From contig JAQVWF010000010.1 in NCBI GenBank assembly GCA_028698615.1, positions 29,959 to 80,427 on the forward strand: 50,469 nt of DNA, written 5' to 3'. Position numbers and translations under genes: made by a program. Under the pieces are notes generated by a model. That model worked only from the letters and a program-made list of their open reading frames with translations, searched no databases and was not told where the DNA came from. Source of the stretch: Syntrophorhabdaceae bacterium. Lineage in GTDB: Bacteria > Desulfobacterota > Syntrophorhabdia > Syntrophorhabdales > Syntrophorhabdaceae. Positions 27,887-37,397 of the stretch are shown in pieces (the stretch's first letter is position 1; the number at the start of each line of letters is the position of its first letter).

Positions 27887-30697
27887 TTAAACATGACACA
27901 GATCCCTTGCCGCACAGTCCATGCAGCGGGCGGTATCGAAGGCCTTGAAGGGCTCATTGGCGTCGAGCATATGCGATACCGTGGTTTCGATGCCCCGCGC
28001 GTAGGCACTGAGAAGGCGCTTGTTCTCGTCTTCGTCCCTGCTCTTGAAGAAGGTCTCTTCAGTGTTGCTGCCGAGCAGGATCAATTCGGCATCGATCCGT
28101 TCAACGGGTATGTTCCTCTGGTCGGAAAAAATGTGCATGTAGACGGGAAGCTGGAATGACGGGACGTGGTCGTGGATGGACAGGATGCGGCTGAAGTCCA
28201 CTTTCTCCATGATCCTTGATGGATACTGTCTTGATGTGCCTGTCTTGTAGTCGAAGACGGTGTACTTGCCGGCCGTGGTGCGATCGACACGGTCGATCCG
28301 GCCGAAGAGGGTGACGGCGCTGCCATTTATCTTCAGGGACCCGCTGAACCTGTCCTCGAGAGATTCTATGACCACGGGTTCGCTCATCTTTCCAACATGG
28401 CGCTTCAGGAAGGAATCGAGCTTGTATGCGGCTATACGCTGGAACAGATAGAAGTCGCCGGACCCGGGAATGTCTTTGAAATGGATCTTCAATGCCCTTT
28501 GCAGGCTTTCCCGTATATCACTTTCGCTTTTCTTCGTCAGCTCAAAGCCAAGGAAAGGGCTGAATGTGTCCCTGAGGATCCGGTGAACGATGTTCCCGCG
28601 GTCGGTCGTCTCTATGTCTCCGGAAAAGGTCCGGCGCTCCTCGAGGCGCATGAGGCGGGTAAAATAGAAGAGCAGGGGACATCGCACATAGGTGTCGAGA
28701 GCGCTCGGAGACAGTCCCGCATGCTTCAGTGTGTGAAGGACGGCGCCCGTCTTTTCGATAACGGGGGGCGATATTTCCCTTTTCAGGTTGACAGTGAGGA
28801 CCGTTTGACTCACGGGAATGGCATTGAGCCTTCCCTGCTTTTTTTCCTCCGCCCAGAGAATTTCCTCTATGTACCTGCTTCGCGCTCTGTCTTCAGCGCT
28901 GCGATACATGAGATGGACCTCTCCGGCGCTTCCGACGAGGCGGTAGAAATTGTACCTGTATATCGCTTCTGTGAATTCAGGGGATGGAATTCCCAGCGTC
29001 TCGAAAACACCAATGGGGACAACGGGATTGACCTCCCTTGGTCCCGGCAGGACGCCTTCGTTGACATCGAGGATGATGACCCGGTCAAAGGATATGTTCC
29101 TCGATTCGAGCATTCCGATGACCTCGAGTTCCTCGACGGGATGGGTGTCGAAGGGAAGGGCCGCGCTTCCCAGGTAATGAAGGGTTATATCGCAAAGAGC
29201 GCGTGTATTCTGTACCGGGTCGCCAGACAGCGGCGAAGAGCTGAAGAGTGAACCTCTGAGGGAGCCCAGGGCCCCGAAGACACTCTCGAAGATCGTGCCT
29301 GACAGGACATAAGAACGTACCGGTGTCTTGAGGAGTATCGTTTCGAGGGCCTCCTCCAGGGCGGCAGCAACATCCCTGATGGTGAGGATATTATCAAAAT
29401 TCCTGAAAAAAAGCCGGTGTATCTCATGAAGCGCCCCGACGTGGTCTTCCTGCCCCGAAGGCGGTGTCCATTCCGCAGCCGCATCCTCTATCTGCTGGAG
29501 GGTGATGAGCGGCCGGCCGGCCAGAGAACTCGTTCCGGTTTCGCCCGACAGGGAGCGTTCAATATGCAAAAGAAGCCCCCGCAGGCCCGAATCGTTGTTG
29601 AGGTTCTTGATGAAGGGGTGAAGGATAACCGCCAGGTATTGCGCCGAAGGGTACTGCCCGTCGGACCTTCTCTCGAGGCGCGCGCCCAGAATGCTGCGCA
29701 GGAGGGTAAAGAAGGATGTCCTTTCTACGGGGTACCCAAGGGAGACGTTGCATCGCAGGTCCGTCCTGTCGACAACGAAGTTCAGGAGCGGGAAGAGGGA
29801 ATCGGCCACGGGCAGGACGATAGCGGTCTTCTTCCGGGTGTCATCCTTGAGAATGCGGTATGTCGCGAGGACCTCCGCGTGGGTGTCGTGGCCTGCATGA
29901 ATGTGAACCGTCGGGGAATGTCCGCCGGGGTCCCTGTACTCCACCGTTGCCTTGAGGTATGCAACAAGGTCTTTGAGCAGGGGCCACTCTTCCGGATCAC
30001 CGCAGAGGAGGACCGTTGCAAGGCCCGTGTCCCAGAATGACCTGATCACCTTTCGCTCTCCCCCGGTGAGGCCGAAAAGCCCGGCAAAGATCACCCTGCG
30101 AAGGTCATCGGGAACATGGCGGCCTGTTTCCTCAACAGCCGCGATGTGCTTCGTGCCCCTTGTGAACCAGCGATCCTCGTTGAGGACCCGGTGAAATTCG
30201 GTCCTGATCAGCGAGATATTGGACAGGAGTTCGTTGACACTTTGCGGTACGTCGTAGCCGATGGATGCGTTCCTTTCCACGTTGACGAGGGCACCGTTGT
30301 CGATGCCTTCCATATCGAGCCTGTCGATGAAATTGAGAAGGTGTCTTCCCCAATGGAAAAAATCCCCGAATCCCTCCTTGCCGAAAGGATGATGATCGAA
30401 GACCTTCAGGGACCGTATCAGACCGAAGAGGATCCAGACGGCATCCGCGTGATCGATGTCCGTGAATGCCGGATTCCGCTTGCGGGCTATGTGATCGATG
30501 AACTCATCGAGGGAGAAAGACAGGGGCGGGAAGAAGGCCTTTCCCCCCGCAGCGGCCGCGAGCCGGGCCTTGAGATAAAGCGATGGGCGCTTTCCCGGAA
30601 ACACAATGACGGTATTCTCGCCATCCTTTGTTTCGATGATGCCCGCGATCTCATCGATGAGGTCGGACGCGAAGGGAAGGGCACGAAGAACGCTCAT
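27887..30697 (-). CDS. AddB/RecB-family nuclease subunit
   Basis: 936-residue partner of an AddAB-type helicase-nuclease that resects double-strand breaks. The N-terminus is helicase-like but lacks a working Walker A (IVFPGKRPSLYLKARL). The C-terminal RecB-type nuclease has GRIDRVDR ... VFDYKTGTS, and the AddB iron-sulfur staple is visible as one early cysteine (RCPLLFYF) and three near the end (RCMDCAARDLC). The helicase gene upstream overlaps by 4 bp. Divergent enough from Bacillus AddB that the symbol is left blank. Confidence 0.87.
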   Translation of the reverse strand: MSVLRALPFASDLIDEIAGIIETKDGENTVIVFPGKRPSLYLKARLAAAAGGKAFFPPLSFSLDEFIDHIARKRNPAFTDIDHADAVWILFGLIRSLKVFDHHPFGKEGFGDFFHWGRHLLNFIDRLDMEGIDNGALVNVERNASIGYDVPQSVNELLSNISLIRTEFHRVLNEDRWFTRGTKHIAAVEETGRHVPDDLRRVIFAGLFGLTGGERKVIRSFWDTGLATVLLCGDPEEWPLLKDLVAYLKATVEYRDPGGHSPTVHIHAGHDTHAEVLATYRILKDDTRKKTAIVLPVADSLFPLLNFVVDRTDLRCNVSLGYPVERTSFFTLLRSILGARLERRSDGQYPSAQYLAVILHPFIKNLNNDSGLRGLLLHIERSLSGETGTSSLAGRPLITLQQIEDAAAEWTPPSGQEDHVGALHEIHRLFFRNFDNILTIRDVAAALEEALETILLKTPVRSYVLSGTIFESVFGALGSLRGSLFSSSPLSGDPVQNTRALCDITLHYLGSAALPFDTHPVEELEVIGMLESRNISFDRVIILDVNEGVLPGPREVNPVVPIGVFETLGIPSPEFTEAIYRYNFYRLVGSAGEVHLMYRSAEDRARSRYIEEILWAEEKKQGRLNAIPVSQTVLTVNLKREISPPVIEKTGAVLHTLKHAGLSPSALDTYVRCPLLFYFTRLMRLEERRTFSGDIETTDRGNIVHRILRDTFSPFLGFELTKKSESDIRESLQRALKIHFKDIPGSGDFYLFQRIAAYKLDSFLKRHVGKMSEPVVIESLEDRFSGSLKINGSAVTLFGRIDRVDRTTAGKYTVFDYKTGTSRQYPSRIMEKVDFSRILSIHDHVPSFQLPVYMHIFSDQRNIPVERIDAELILLGSNTEETFFKSRDEDENKRLLSAYARGIETTVSHMLDANEPFKAFDTARCMDCAARDLCHV

Positions 30698-33600
30698 ATT
30701 TCGATGACCTCCCCTTCATCCACATAGAGAAGGAATTGCCTTACCACGCGTTCGGGGTAGATCTCGGAAAGGAGCTTTCCGTAGTGTCTTACCTGTTCGG
30801 CGTGGGAATCGGAGCGGATCTCCCCGGTCTTATAATCAACGACCTCGACCGTGTCCGGCCCTACGATGACCCGATCCATCTTGAAGGTATTGCCGCCGCC
30901 GTCCACTATCTCTTTCTCGTTATAGCAGACGAGACCCGGGTCTGTCTCAAAGAAGCGCCGAAAACCGGGATTGCCGAAGAAACCCTTCAGTGTCTGTTCG
31001 ATCTCGCGGGCCGCATCCGCTATACCTTCGCGCATTGCAGCCGCCCGGGCGAGTGAAGTGATGAGCCTGTCGTCGACAGGCAGGGACCCGATAAGGGAAA
31101 GCGCCCGGTGCATGGCGTCACCTTTTCTGCGTGCCCTGACCGCATGCCGGCTGAGCCTTCCCGGATCGGAGATGCCGGTTTTCAGCTTTATGGCCCATGC
31201 CGACTCACCCTTGAAATCGCCGAAGACCGCAGGCTGGTCCCTGTCTTCCGTCCCGTCCTCGCCTCGCTCCCCGGCGGTCTTTGGCTGGCCCATAACGATC
31301 CCTCCATCGCCCGCGAAGGGCTTGAGCTCTTCCATCCCGAAGAGATGGTCGATGAGATGGTTTTTTTGTTTCTTCCTGTCGGTGAGAAAGATATACAATT
31401 CCTTCTCGGCACGCGTAAAGGCCACATAAAGGTTGTTGAGCTCATCGGCGAGGTAATCGCACTCCTTTTTCTGGTAGAGGGCGGCGAGTTCGGGCGATAC
31501 CTCGACGTAATCCTTTTTCAGGTAAAAGAGCCTCAAACCATCACCGTCAGACTGGAAACATCGCTGTTTGTCCCGACCGGCTGATGAAGCGAATGCCGTC
31601 AGGGTCACGAAAGGAAGAATGACAACGGGAAACTGGAGCCCTTTTGCCTTGTGGATCGTGAGTACCCTGACGGCATTGAGAGAATCCGGTGTGGGAAGGA
31701 GAAAGGCCTTGTCGTCATCGCCCGGGCCGTACGAAGCGCCCTGTGCGGCTTGATCCGCAAGATCAATGAACCCCGCGATGGTATTATTGTCAGATCCCTC
31801 TCTTTCCTTCACCAGTTCCAGAAAATGCAGGAGATAAGGCACATCCTCGGGGAAACGGGCAAGTATCTCCCAGCGCTTAAAGAAGTTGATGACGAGGTCA
31901 TAGAGGGGAAGGTAGCCCACCCGGTCAATGAACCCCGCGAATTCGTTTTCGAAGATGGCGGCGAAATCGGATCTGAATTCAAGGTGCAGAAATTCACGCC
32001 TCTCCGAAAGATACTTCCCTGAAAGCCATGCAGCCATTTGGGCCGCTTCGATGCCGTTCTTGGAGGCGAATATCCTTCCCGTAATGAATGACGCGAAGGA
32101 AAGATCGTCGTCGGGTTTATCCAGGAACGCAAGAAAGCAGAGGACTTCCCGGATGAGGGGATTATTCCTGATGCTCACCGTGTATTCCGATTCAACGCTG
32201 AGCCCCATGGACAAAAGGACCCGGACCACGGCCTTCGCCTCTGCTCTGGTCCTCACGAGAACGGCAAGGTCCCTCTCGCGAAAGACTCCCCGCGCCATGA
32301 TCTCTTCAACGAGGCTTCGCAGCCTTGCTTCGACGATCTCCTCCACTTCATCGCTCGTGAAGGTGTCCCGCCTGTCGTCATCATCGCCTTCGACGGTGAG
32401 CTGTTCGATTGCCACCAGACCTGCGTCTCTCCTGGACTCCAGGAAAAGCTGCCGCGATGTTCCATAAGGCTCTACCAGCTTCTCGACGGACTCCGGCTGA
32501 TGCCCGCGGAGGATCGATCCCGCAAGGAGCGCAAGGCGGCTTTTATCAAAAACCTCATTGTTGAATGCAACGATATGCTCGCCGCTGCGGTAGTTTGTGT
32601 TGAGATCGAGATTCCCTGCGGGGTACTGGTCCTTGTACCGGTCGGCTATCTCGTCGACAAGCTCCGGCCGTCCGCCGCGCCAGCGGTATATCGCCTGCTT
32701 TCTGTCGCCCACGAGGAAAAGACTCCCGCCGCGGCTCAGGGCCTCCTCTGCAAGGACCTCGATATTCTTCCATTGCAGGAGGCTCGTATCCTGAAATTCA
32801 TCGAGAAGGAAATGAATGTAGCGCTCGGAAAGCGTGTAATAGATCTCGGGGACGAAGTCCCTGCGGCTGACGATATCCTGCAGAAGACGGTTGAGCTGTT
32901 CTATGGGAATGACGCGCCTGTAGTATGTGACCTCTCTCTGAAATACCTCCTTGAAGAAGGAATACACCTGCAGGTAGGGGATGAACTTCGATACCGCCAG
33001 GGCCTCGGCGTAGGTCCTGCGCATTTGGGTAACCGTGTTCCAGAGCTGTCTGTGGGCGGGGGATGGCTGACCGCTCCCCTTCTTAAGGCATTCCTCCAGG
33101 GAACGCTGGAAATAAACACTTGGCGACAGGGGGTTTCCCAGGGGGGCGGCGCATTTCTCGATGGCCTTGAGCGCGTTGGCAAGCAGCTTTACGCCGGTGT
33201 CCCCGGCAAGAGCTTCAAGAAGGCGCAATGCGCTATCGGCCATGCTCTTGCGGACCGCGGCGGTATTCACATACTCTCCGTCCCGGGGCATGATGAATTC
33301 CCTGTTCTCTTTCGCTTCTTCGGCCCACAGGGACGAAATGGCCGTTTTCAGCAGTTCCCTTGGAACCCAGCTTGCATGGTCCCCCTCAAGCTCTATGTAG
33401 CTGTCCAAAAAGGCGTCGAAGATGACCTGCGCCTGTCTGTCCTCTCCGGTCTTCTGCAGGCATTCACGCAAGGCGAGGTCGATGAGTGTATTCGTCTCCG
33501 TGGACACCTCGAAGTCCGGCGGCAGGTTGAGCTGCATTGCCGACGCCTTCAATGTGAGATTCACGAAGCTGTCGATGGTGCCAACGTTGAAATGGCCGAA

Positions 33601-34047
33601 ATCCCTGAGCAGTTCCCCGAAGCGCTTGTCCATGGCTGTCCTGAGATAATCCCGCATTTTTTGCACGCGCCCGTCGTCATGTGAGGCGTTGTCCCCGGCA
33701 AGGCCGCCGACTCCTGCCTGTGAAAGGATGGCCGGATCGGACAGAACTGTCGTTATCCCCATCATAATGGCATCAAGGGGCTTGACGGGAGAATTATCGA
33801 ATGGCAGGTCGAGGATAATGCGCTTCATCCAGTCCAGGATGCGGGCGCGCATCTCCTGCGCCGCCTTGTTGGTAAAGGTGATGGCGACGATATTCGCCAT
33901 GCGCGTCTGGAGGGTTGCATCCGCCAGGGCGCCGGCAAGAAGGACCTTCAGATAATGCTCGGCCAGGCGATATGTTTTTCCTGAGCCTGCCGATGAACGG
34001 ACGATGACTATCTGGGGAGCAGGTTCTATTGTCCTGTCATCGTCCAT
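30694..34047 (-). CDS. AddA-like UvrD-family helicase/nuclease
   Basis: 1117-residue SF1A helicase with Walker A SSAGSGKT at 18-25, motif II LLDEFQDTS, motif V/VI region VLTIHKAKGLQFPVVILPF and a C-terminal PD-(D/E)XK nuclease with DRVIVGPDTVEVVDYKTGEI. This domain order is that of AddA, which drives unwinding and cuts one strand. It overlaps the addB-like gene by 4 bp. No Chi-like site can be deduced here. Confidence 0.9.
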   Translation of the reverse strand: MDDDRTIEPAPQIVIVRSSAGSGKTYRLAEHYLKVLLAGALADATLQTRMANIVAITFTNKAAQEMRARILDWMKRIILDLPFDNSPVKPLDAIMMGITTVLSDPAILSQAGVGGLAGDNASHDDGRVQKMRDYLRTAMDKRFGELLRDFGHFNVGTIDSFVNLTLKASAMQLNLPPDFEVSTETNTLIDLALRECLQKTGEDRQAQVIFDAFLDSYIELEGDHASWVPRELLKTAISSLWAEEAKENREFIMPRDGEYVNTAAVRKSMADSALRLLEALAGDTGVKLLANALKAIEKCAAPLGNPLSPSVYFQRSLEECLKKGSGQPSPAHRQLWNTVTQMRRTYAEALAVSKFIPYLQVYSFFKEVFQREVTYYRRVIPIEQLNRLLQDIVSRRDFVPEIYYTLSERYIHFLLDEFQDTSLLQWKNIEVLAEEALSRGGSLFLVGDRKQAIYRWRGGRPELVDEIADRYKDQYPAGNLDLNTNYRSGEHIVAFNNEVFDKSRLALLAGSILRGHQPESVEKLVEPYGTSRQLFLESRRDAGLVAIEQLTVEGDDDDRRDTFTSDEVEEIVEARLRSLVEEIMARGVFRERDLAVLVRTRAEAKAVVRVLLSMGLSVESEYTVSIRNNPLIREVLCFLAFLDKPDDDLSFASFITGRIFASKNGIEAAQMAAWLSGKYLSERREFLHLEFRSDFAAIFENEFAGFIDRVGYLPLYDLVINFFKRWEILARFPEDVPYLLHFLELVKEREGSDNNTIAGFIDLADQAAQGASYGPGDDDKAFLLPTPDSLNAVRVLTIHKAKGLQFPVVILPFVTLTAFASSAGRDKQRCFQSDGDGLRLFYLKKDYVEVSPELAALYQKKECDYLADELNNLYVAFTRAEKELYIFLTDRKKQKNHLIDHLFGMEELKPFAGDGGIVMGQPKTAGERGEDGTEDRDQPAVFGDFKGESAWAIKLKTGISDPGRLSRHAVRARRKGDAMHRALSLIGSLPVDDRLITSLARAAAMREGIADAAREIEQTLKGFFGNPGFRRFFETDPGLVCYNEKEIVDGGGNTFKMDRVIVGPDTVEVVDYKTGEIRSDSHAEQVRHYGKLLSEIYPERVVRQFLLYVDEGEVIEI

Positions 34048-34189
34048 GGAGGGGTCAGTGGCAGTCCTGTTCCGTGGTGGCCATCGTCTTTGAACCGGTA
34101 TTCATTCCTGTTGTACCCCTTGGAAGAGAAGTGCTTGCAGTGAAGGATATCATACAGCTTTTCGTGATGTCAAAGTGAGAAATTGGGCG

Positions 34190-34867
34190 TCATTCCTGTT
34201 CCCCGTCGGACTTTCCTGCTTTACCGTTGTTCATTCGGGCGATGAGAACAGTGAGGAGGACAATGAGCGTCAGCCCCGCCGCCACAGCGGGTGCTGTGAG
34301 CAGGTTCTTCGGCAGGTGCTCATAAAGGCCGATGACTCCGAAGAGCATGAAGGTGATAGCGGCGAACCATTTGACGAAACGCTCGGGGATCTTCTTGCCC
34401 AGCACGATCCCGATGATGATGCCAATGGCATCCGCGATCATCATCGCCGTGGTTGTTCCCAGCCAGACCACGATGATATCATTATTGTACTTCGTTGCCA
34501 GCGCCACGGTGGCGAGTTGGGTCTTGTCCCCCATCTCGGCGAGGAAGAAGGCGACGGCCACCGTCCAGAAGGGGCTGAAGTTGAACCGCCTGTCCTCTCC
34601 CTCCAGCGAGTCCCCCCGTATGGTCCAGAGGCCGAACAGTATGAATGAGGCGGAGGCCCCTATCTGGACGTACTGCATAGGGATGAACCTCGTGAGGTAG
34701 CTTCCGGCGACGACTGCGAGAAAGTGGTTGACGAGGGTCGCGGCAAATATTGCCCACAGTACCGTCTGCCAGCGATAGCGCGAAGCGAAGGCCATTGCCA
34801 GAAGTTGGGTCTTGTCCCCCATTTCGGCAAGAACGACAAAGATGACTGACGCCAGATATACGCCCAT
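34190..34867 (-). CDS. GDT1/UPF0016-family Mn2+ exporter
   Basis: 225-residue membrane protein with two homologous halves of three helices, each carrying the signature EMGDKTQL (about residues 15-22 and 111-118), which lines the cation path in GDT1/TMEM165/MneA transporters. Bacterial members export Mn2+ and relieve manganese toxicity. The yybP-ykoY riboswitch upstream independently supports manganese as the substrate. SD GAGGGG lies 5 nt before the ATG. Stands alone as a transcription unit. Confidence 0.92.
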   Translation of the reverse strand: MGVYLASVIFVVLAEMGDKTQLLAMAFASRYRWQTVLWAIFAATLVNHFLAVVAGSYLTRFIPMQYVQIGASASFILFGLWTIRGDSLEGEDRRFNFSPFWTVAVAFFLAEMGDKTQLATVALATKYNNDIIVVWLGTTTAMMIADAIGIIIGIVLGKKIPERFVKWFAAITFMLFGVIGLYEHLPKNLLTAPAVAAGLTLIVLLTVLIARMNNGKAGKSDGEQE

Positions 34868-34922
34868 TCAAACCCCTCGAACAAAAGAACGAGACTCCTC
34901 AGCATGCGGCACATCACACGCC

Positions 34923-35012
34923 GAAGGTCTCGCTAATTGGCTTATCCCAAGCCAACGGCAGGACCAGGGTCGCCCCGGCATGTTGATCCTGCCTGTCCAG
35001 CTGTTCCCCTTC
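34923..35012 (-). promoter_or_regulatory. yybP-ykoY manganese riboswitch aptamer
   Basis: Read on the minus strand: P1 5' strand GAAGG followed by GGAACAGC, hairpin GGCAGGA/TCCTGCC with the conserved ATCAACATGCCGGG loop side, a second hairpin TTGGCTT/AAGCCAA, then the hallmark TTAGCGAGACCTTC closing P1 (CCTTC). P1 covaries from the usual AAAGG/CCTTT to GAAGG/CCTTC. Mn2+ binding to this class generally turns on exporter genes. Downstream, GTCTCG (34895-34890) is complementary to CGAGAC inside the aptamer, a possible expression-platform switch. The Mn2+ exporter starts 56 nt after P1. Confidence 0.88.
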
Positions 35013-35030
35013 AAAAAAGAACGCTTGTTA

Positions 35031-35060
35031 AGTGTAGACCGAAACCAGCGGGAAAGGCAA
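35031..35060 (-). promoter_or_regulatory. Sigma-70 promoter of the Mn2+ exporter
   Basis: TTGCCT (35060-35055) and TACACT (35036-35031) with an 18-bp spacer on the minus strand, placing the transcription start about 12 nt before the riboswitch. Confidence 0.5.
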
Positions 35061-35068
35061 GATTCATT

Positions 35069-35125
35069 GGAACCGTTGGAGCGGCTCTGACCATTCTTTC
35101 TGGTTCTAGCGGAGCTAACGGTTCC
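35069..35125. repeat. Inverted repeat between divergent promoters
   Basis: GGAACCGTT (35069-35077) and AACGGTTCC (35117-35125) are perfect complements 39 bp apart. They lie between the exporter promoter (minus) and the promoter of the metallo-beta-lactamase gene (plus). Could be an operator or a leftover repeat. Confidence 0.5.
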
Positions 35126-35151
35126 AGCAGTTCTTTTCAGGTTTTCTTGGG

Positions 35152-35180
35152 TTGTAATAACGGTCCGTTGCAGGTATAAT
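35152..35180 (+). promoter_or_regulatory. Sigma-70 promoter of the beta-CASP gene
   Basis: TTGTAA (35152-35157), 17-bp spacer, TATAAT (35175-35180). Predicted start about 53 nt before the ATG at 35240. Confidence 0.65.
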
Positions 35181-35239
35181 CAAATGGTTTTAAGCTTAGA
35201 TCCAGTGCGGTTCCATATTATTTTCTGCGGGGTGGGCAA

Positions 35240-36622
35240 ATGAAGATCAGATTTCTGGGTGCTGCCAGAAAGGTTACGGGGTCGTGTTTCCATCTGTTAA
35301 CGGATGGCACCCAGGTGCTTGTGGACTGTGGGCTGAATCAGGGCAGGAATTCCGATGCGCTTAACCGGGAGCCCTTCAAGTTTCAGCCTGAACAGATCGA
35401 GTCGCTGCTTCTTACCCATGCGCACCTCGATCATTCGGGGTTGATACCGAAGCTGGTGGCCGATGGTTTTTCGGGCAAGATCCTGACCACCTCCGCCACG
35501 GCGGAACTGGCCGAGATCATCCTCCTGGATTCGGCGCACATTCAGGAAAAGGACGCAGAATGGCATACGAAGAAGGCGCTGAGAGCAGGCAGGAACGAGG
35601 TTTTTGAGCCCCTTTACAACTCCGAGAACGTCAAGCACTGCCTCCCTTATTTTGACAAGAACGGCTACGACTCAGTGAAGGAGCTTTCGGAAGGGCTCAG
35701 ATTCAGGTTCATCGATGCAGGGCACATAATGGGGTCGGCGACGCTTGAGCTGTGGTTCCGCGACGGCGCAAGGGACAAAAAGATCGTTTTCTCCGGGGAT
35801 ATCGGCAAGAATGGGAACCCCATTATAAGGGACCCCCAGCACGTCACCGAGGCGGATTACGTTGTTGTCGAATCCACCTACGGGAACCGTTTCCATAAGG
35901 ACCTGGAGGCGAGCATCGATGAGTTGGAGAAGGCCATAAAAGAGACCTTCAGACGCGGCGGGAACGTTTTGGTGCCTTCATTTGCCATAGGCAGGACGCA
36001 GGATGTCCTCTATATCCTGAACAGGCTGGTGAAGGAAAAGAGGCTTGAGGACCTCGACGTTTACGTGGACAGCCCGCTTGCCGACAAGGCAACGAAGATA
36101 TACATGGCACACCCCGAGTTTTTCGATGCCGAGGCTCTGAATACTTTCAGGTTCAGAAGCGCCGACGGTATGCGGATCCACTTCACGACCCTCGTCGAGG
36201 AATCCCAGAAGATCAACCGGATCAAGTCAGGGGCCGTCATCATTGCAGGCAGCGGGATGTGCGAGGGCGGCAGGATCCGCCATCATTTCAAGCATAATAT
36301 CTGGAGACAGGAGTGCAGCATCATTTTCACCGGTTTCCAGGTGCCTGGGACCCTTGGCCGGTACATCGTCGACGGGGCGAAAAAGGCCTATATCCTTGGC
36401 GAGGAAATGGCCATACGGGCAAAGGTATATACGATCGGCGGGTTTTCGGCCCATGCCGACCAGGGAGAGCTCCTTGAGTGGCTCGGTGCTTTTACGAACA
36501 ATCCCCGGGTCTATATCGTTCACGGTGAGGAATCCGTTTCCCTTGAGTTCGAGAAGACCGTGAGGGAGAAACTGGGACTCACGACATACGTGCCCCATCT
36601 TGGAGAGGAACTGGAGATCTGA
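35240..36622 (+). CDS. Beta-CASP metallo-beta-lactamase RNA-processing nuclease
   Basis: 460-residue CPSF73-like protein. The zinc motif HAHLDHSG (residues about 54-61) and DSAH are followed by the beta-CASP domain (YVDSPLADKAT), GSGMCEGGRIRHH, the FSAHADQGELLEW motif and a final VHGEE. Bacterial members of this group act as RNA endo/exonucleases or are of unknown role; it is not RNase J, being shorter and lacking the C-terminal domain. First gene of a short plus-strand run, with GGGGTGG before the ATG. Confidence 0.9.
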   Translation: MKIRFLGAARKVTGSCFHLLTDGTQVLVDCGLNQGRNSDALNREPFKFQPEQIESLLLTHAHLDHSGLIPKLVADGFSGKILTTSATAELAEIILLDSAHIQEKDAEWHTKKALRAGRNEVFEPLYNSENVKHCLPYFDKNGYDSVKELSEGLRFRFIDAGHIMGSATLELWFRDGARDKKIVFSGDIGKNGNPIIRDPQHVTEADYVVVESTYGNRFHKDLEASIDELEKAIKETFRRGGNVLVPSFAIGRTQDVLYILNRLVKEKRLEDLDVYVDSPLADKATKIYMAHPEFFDAEALNTFRFRSADGMRIHFTTLVEESQKINRIKSGAVIIAGSGMCEGGRIRHHFKHNIWRQECSIIFTGFQVPGTLGRYIVDGAKKAYILGEEMAIRAKVYTIGGFSAHADQGELLEWLGAFTNNPRVYIVHGEESVSLEFEKTVREKLGLTTYVPHLGEELEI

Positions 36623-36667
36623 AGGCCCGGAGACTGGTCCGGGAAAGCCACAAACCAGAGAGGGAAC

Positions 36668-37381
36668 GTGGAAGGACAGGCTTCTCTCTTCAATGACACG
36701 GATCTGCTCAGCTACCAGATAGTCCGCAGCAAGAACCGCAAGCGAACGATGACCCTGAAGCTGGAACGCAATGGGGCGGTTATCATCCTTGTTCCCGAAA
36801 AGACGCCGAATGAGGAGATAGACTGCTTCTTCAGGTCGAAGATTCTCTGGATAACGAAAAGACTCGAGGAATATCGGAAACTCGTCGGCAAGACGGGCGG
36901 ATCCAGGCGTTATGTGACGGGGGAGAGGTTTTTCTATCTTGGCGAAGAGTATCCTCTGGAGGTCATTGATGGAAGGTCGGCAAAGCTCAGCCTGTACCGG
37001 GGGGTATTCCGGTTGTGCAGCGACCACAACGCTGATGGCCGTGAGATGTTCCGCGCCTGGTACAGGGCGCGGGCGCGGGATATCTTCGCTGAACGCGTCG
37101 ATTTTTACGGCAGACGCCTTGACCTGTCATGGAAGGGGATACGGATAACAAGCGCCAGGACCCGCTATGGTTCCTGTTCCTCCGACGACAGGCTCTCCTT
37201 CAGTTATCGCCTCGTCATGGCTCCCTATGATGTTATCGACTATATCGTGGTCCATGAGCTTGCCCACATCAGGGTCAAGAACCATTCGAAAAGATTCTGG
37301 GAATATATCGAGAAGGTGATGCCCGACTACAAGCGGCGCAAAGAGTGGCTCGCAGCAAGGGGCCATCTCCTGGATATATAG
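36668..37381 (+). CDS. YgjP/SprT-like metal-dependent protease
   Basis: 237-residue protein of the DUF45/YgjP family, related to M48 proteases. The zinc site is VVHELAHIRVKNHSKRFW (H196, E197, H200, H206). The N-terminal half (SYQIVRSKNRKRTMTLKL) matches the family's beta-rich domain. RTRYGSCSSDDRLSFSYRLV is the conserved stretch before the active site. Cytoplasmic, substrate unknown. Starts on GTG 36668, 45 bp after the nuclease gene, probably the same transcript. Confidence 0.87.
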   Translation: MEGQASLFNDTDLLSYQIVRSKNRKRTMTLKLERNGAVIILVPEKTPNEEIDCFFRSKILWITKRLEEYRKLVGKTGGSRRYVTGERFFYLGEEYPLEVIDGRSAKLSLYRGVFRLCSDHNADGREMFRAWYRARARDIFAERVDFYGRRLDLSWKGIRITSARTRYGSCSSDDRLSFSYRLVMAPYDVIDYIVVHELAHIRVKNHSKRFWEYIEKVMPDYKRRKEWLAARGHLLDI

Positions 37382-37397
37382 CCGGCAGGGAGAGGCG

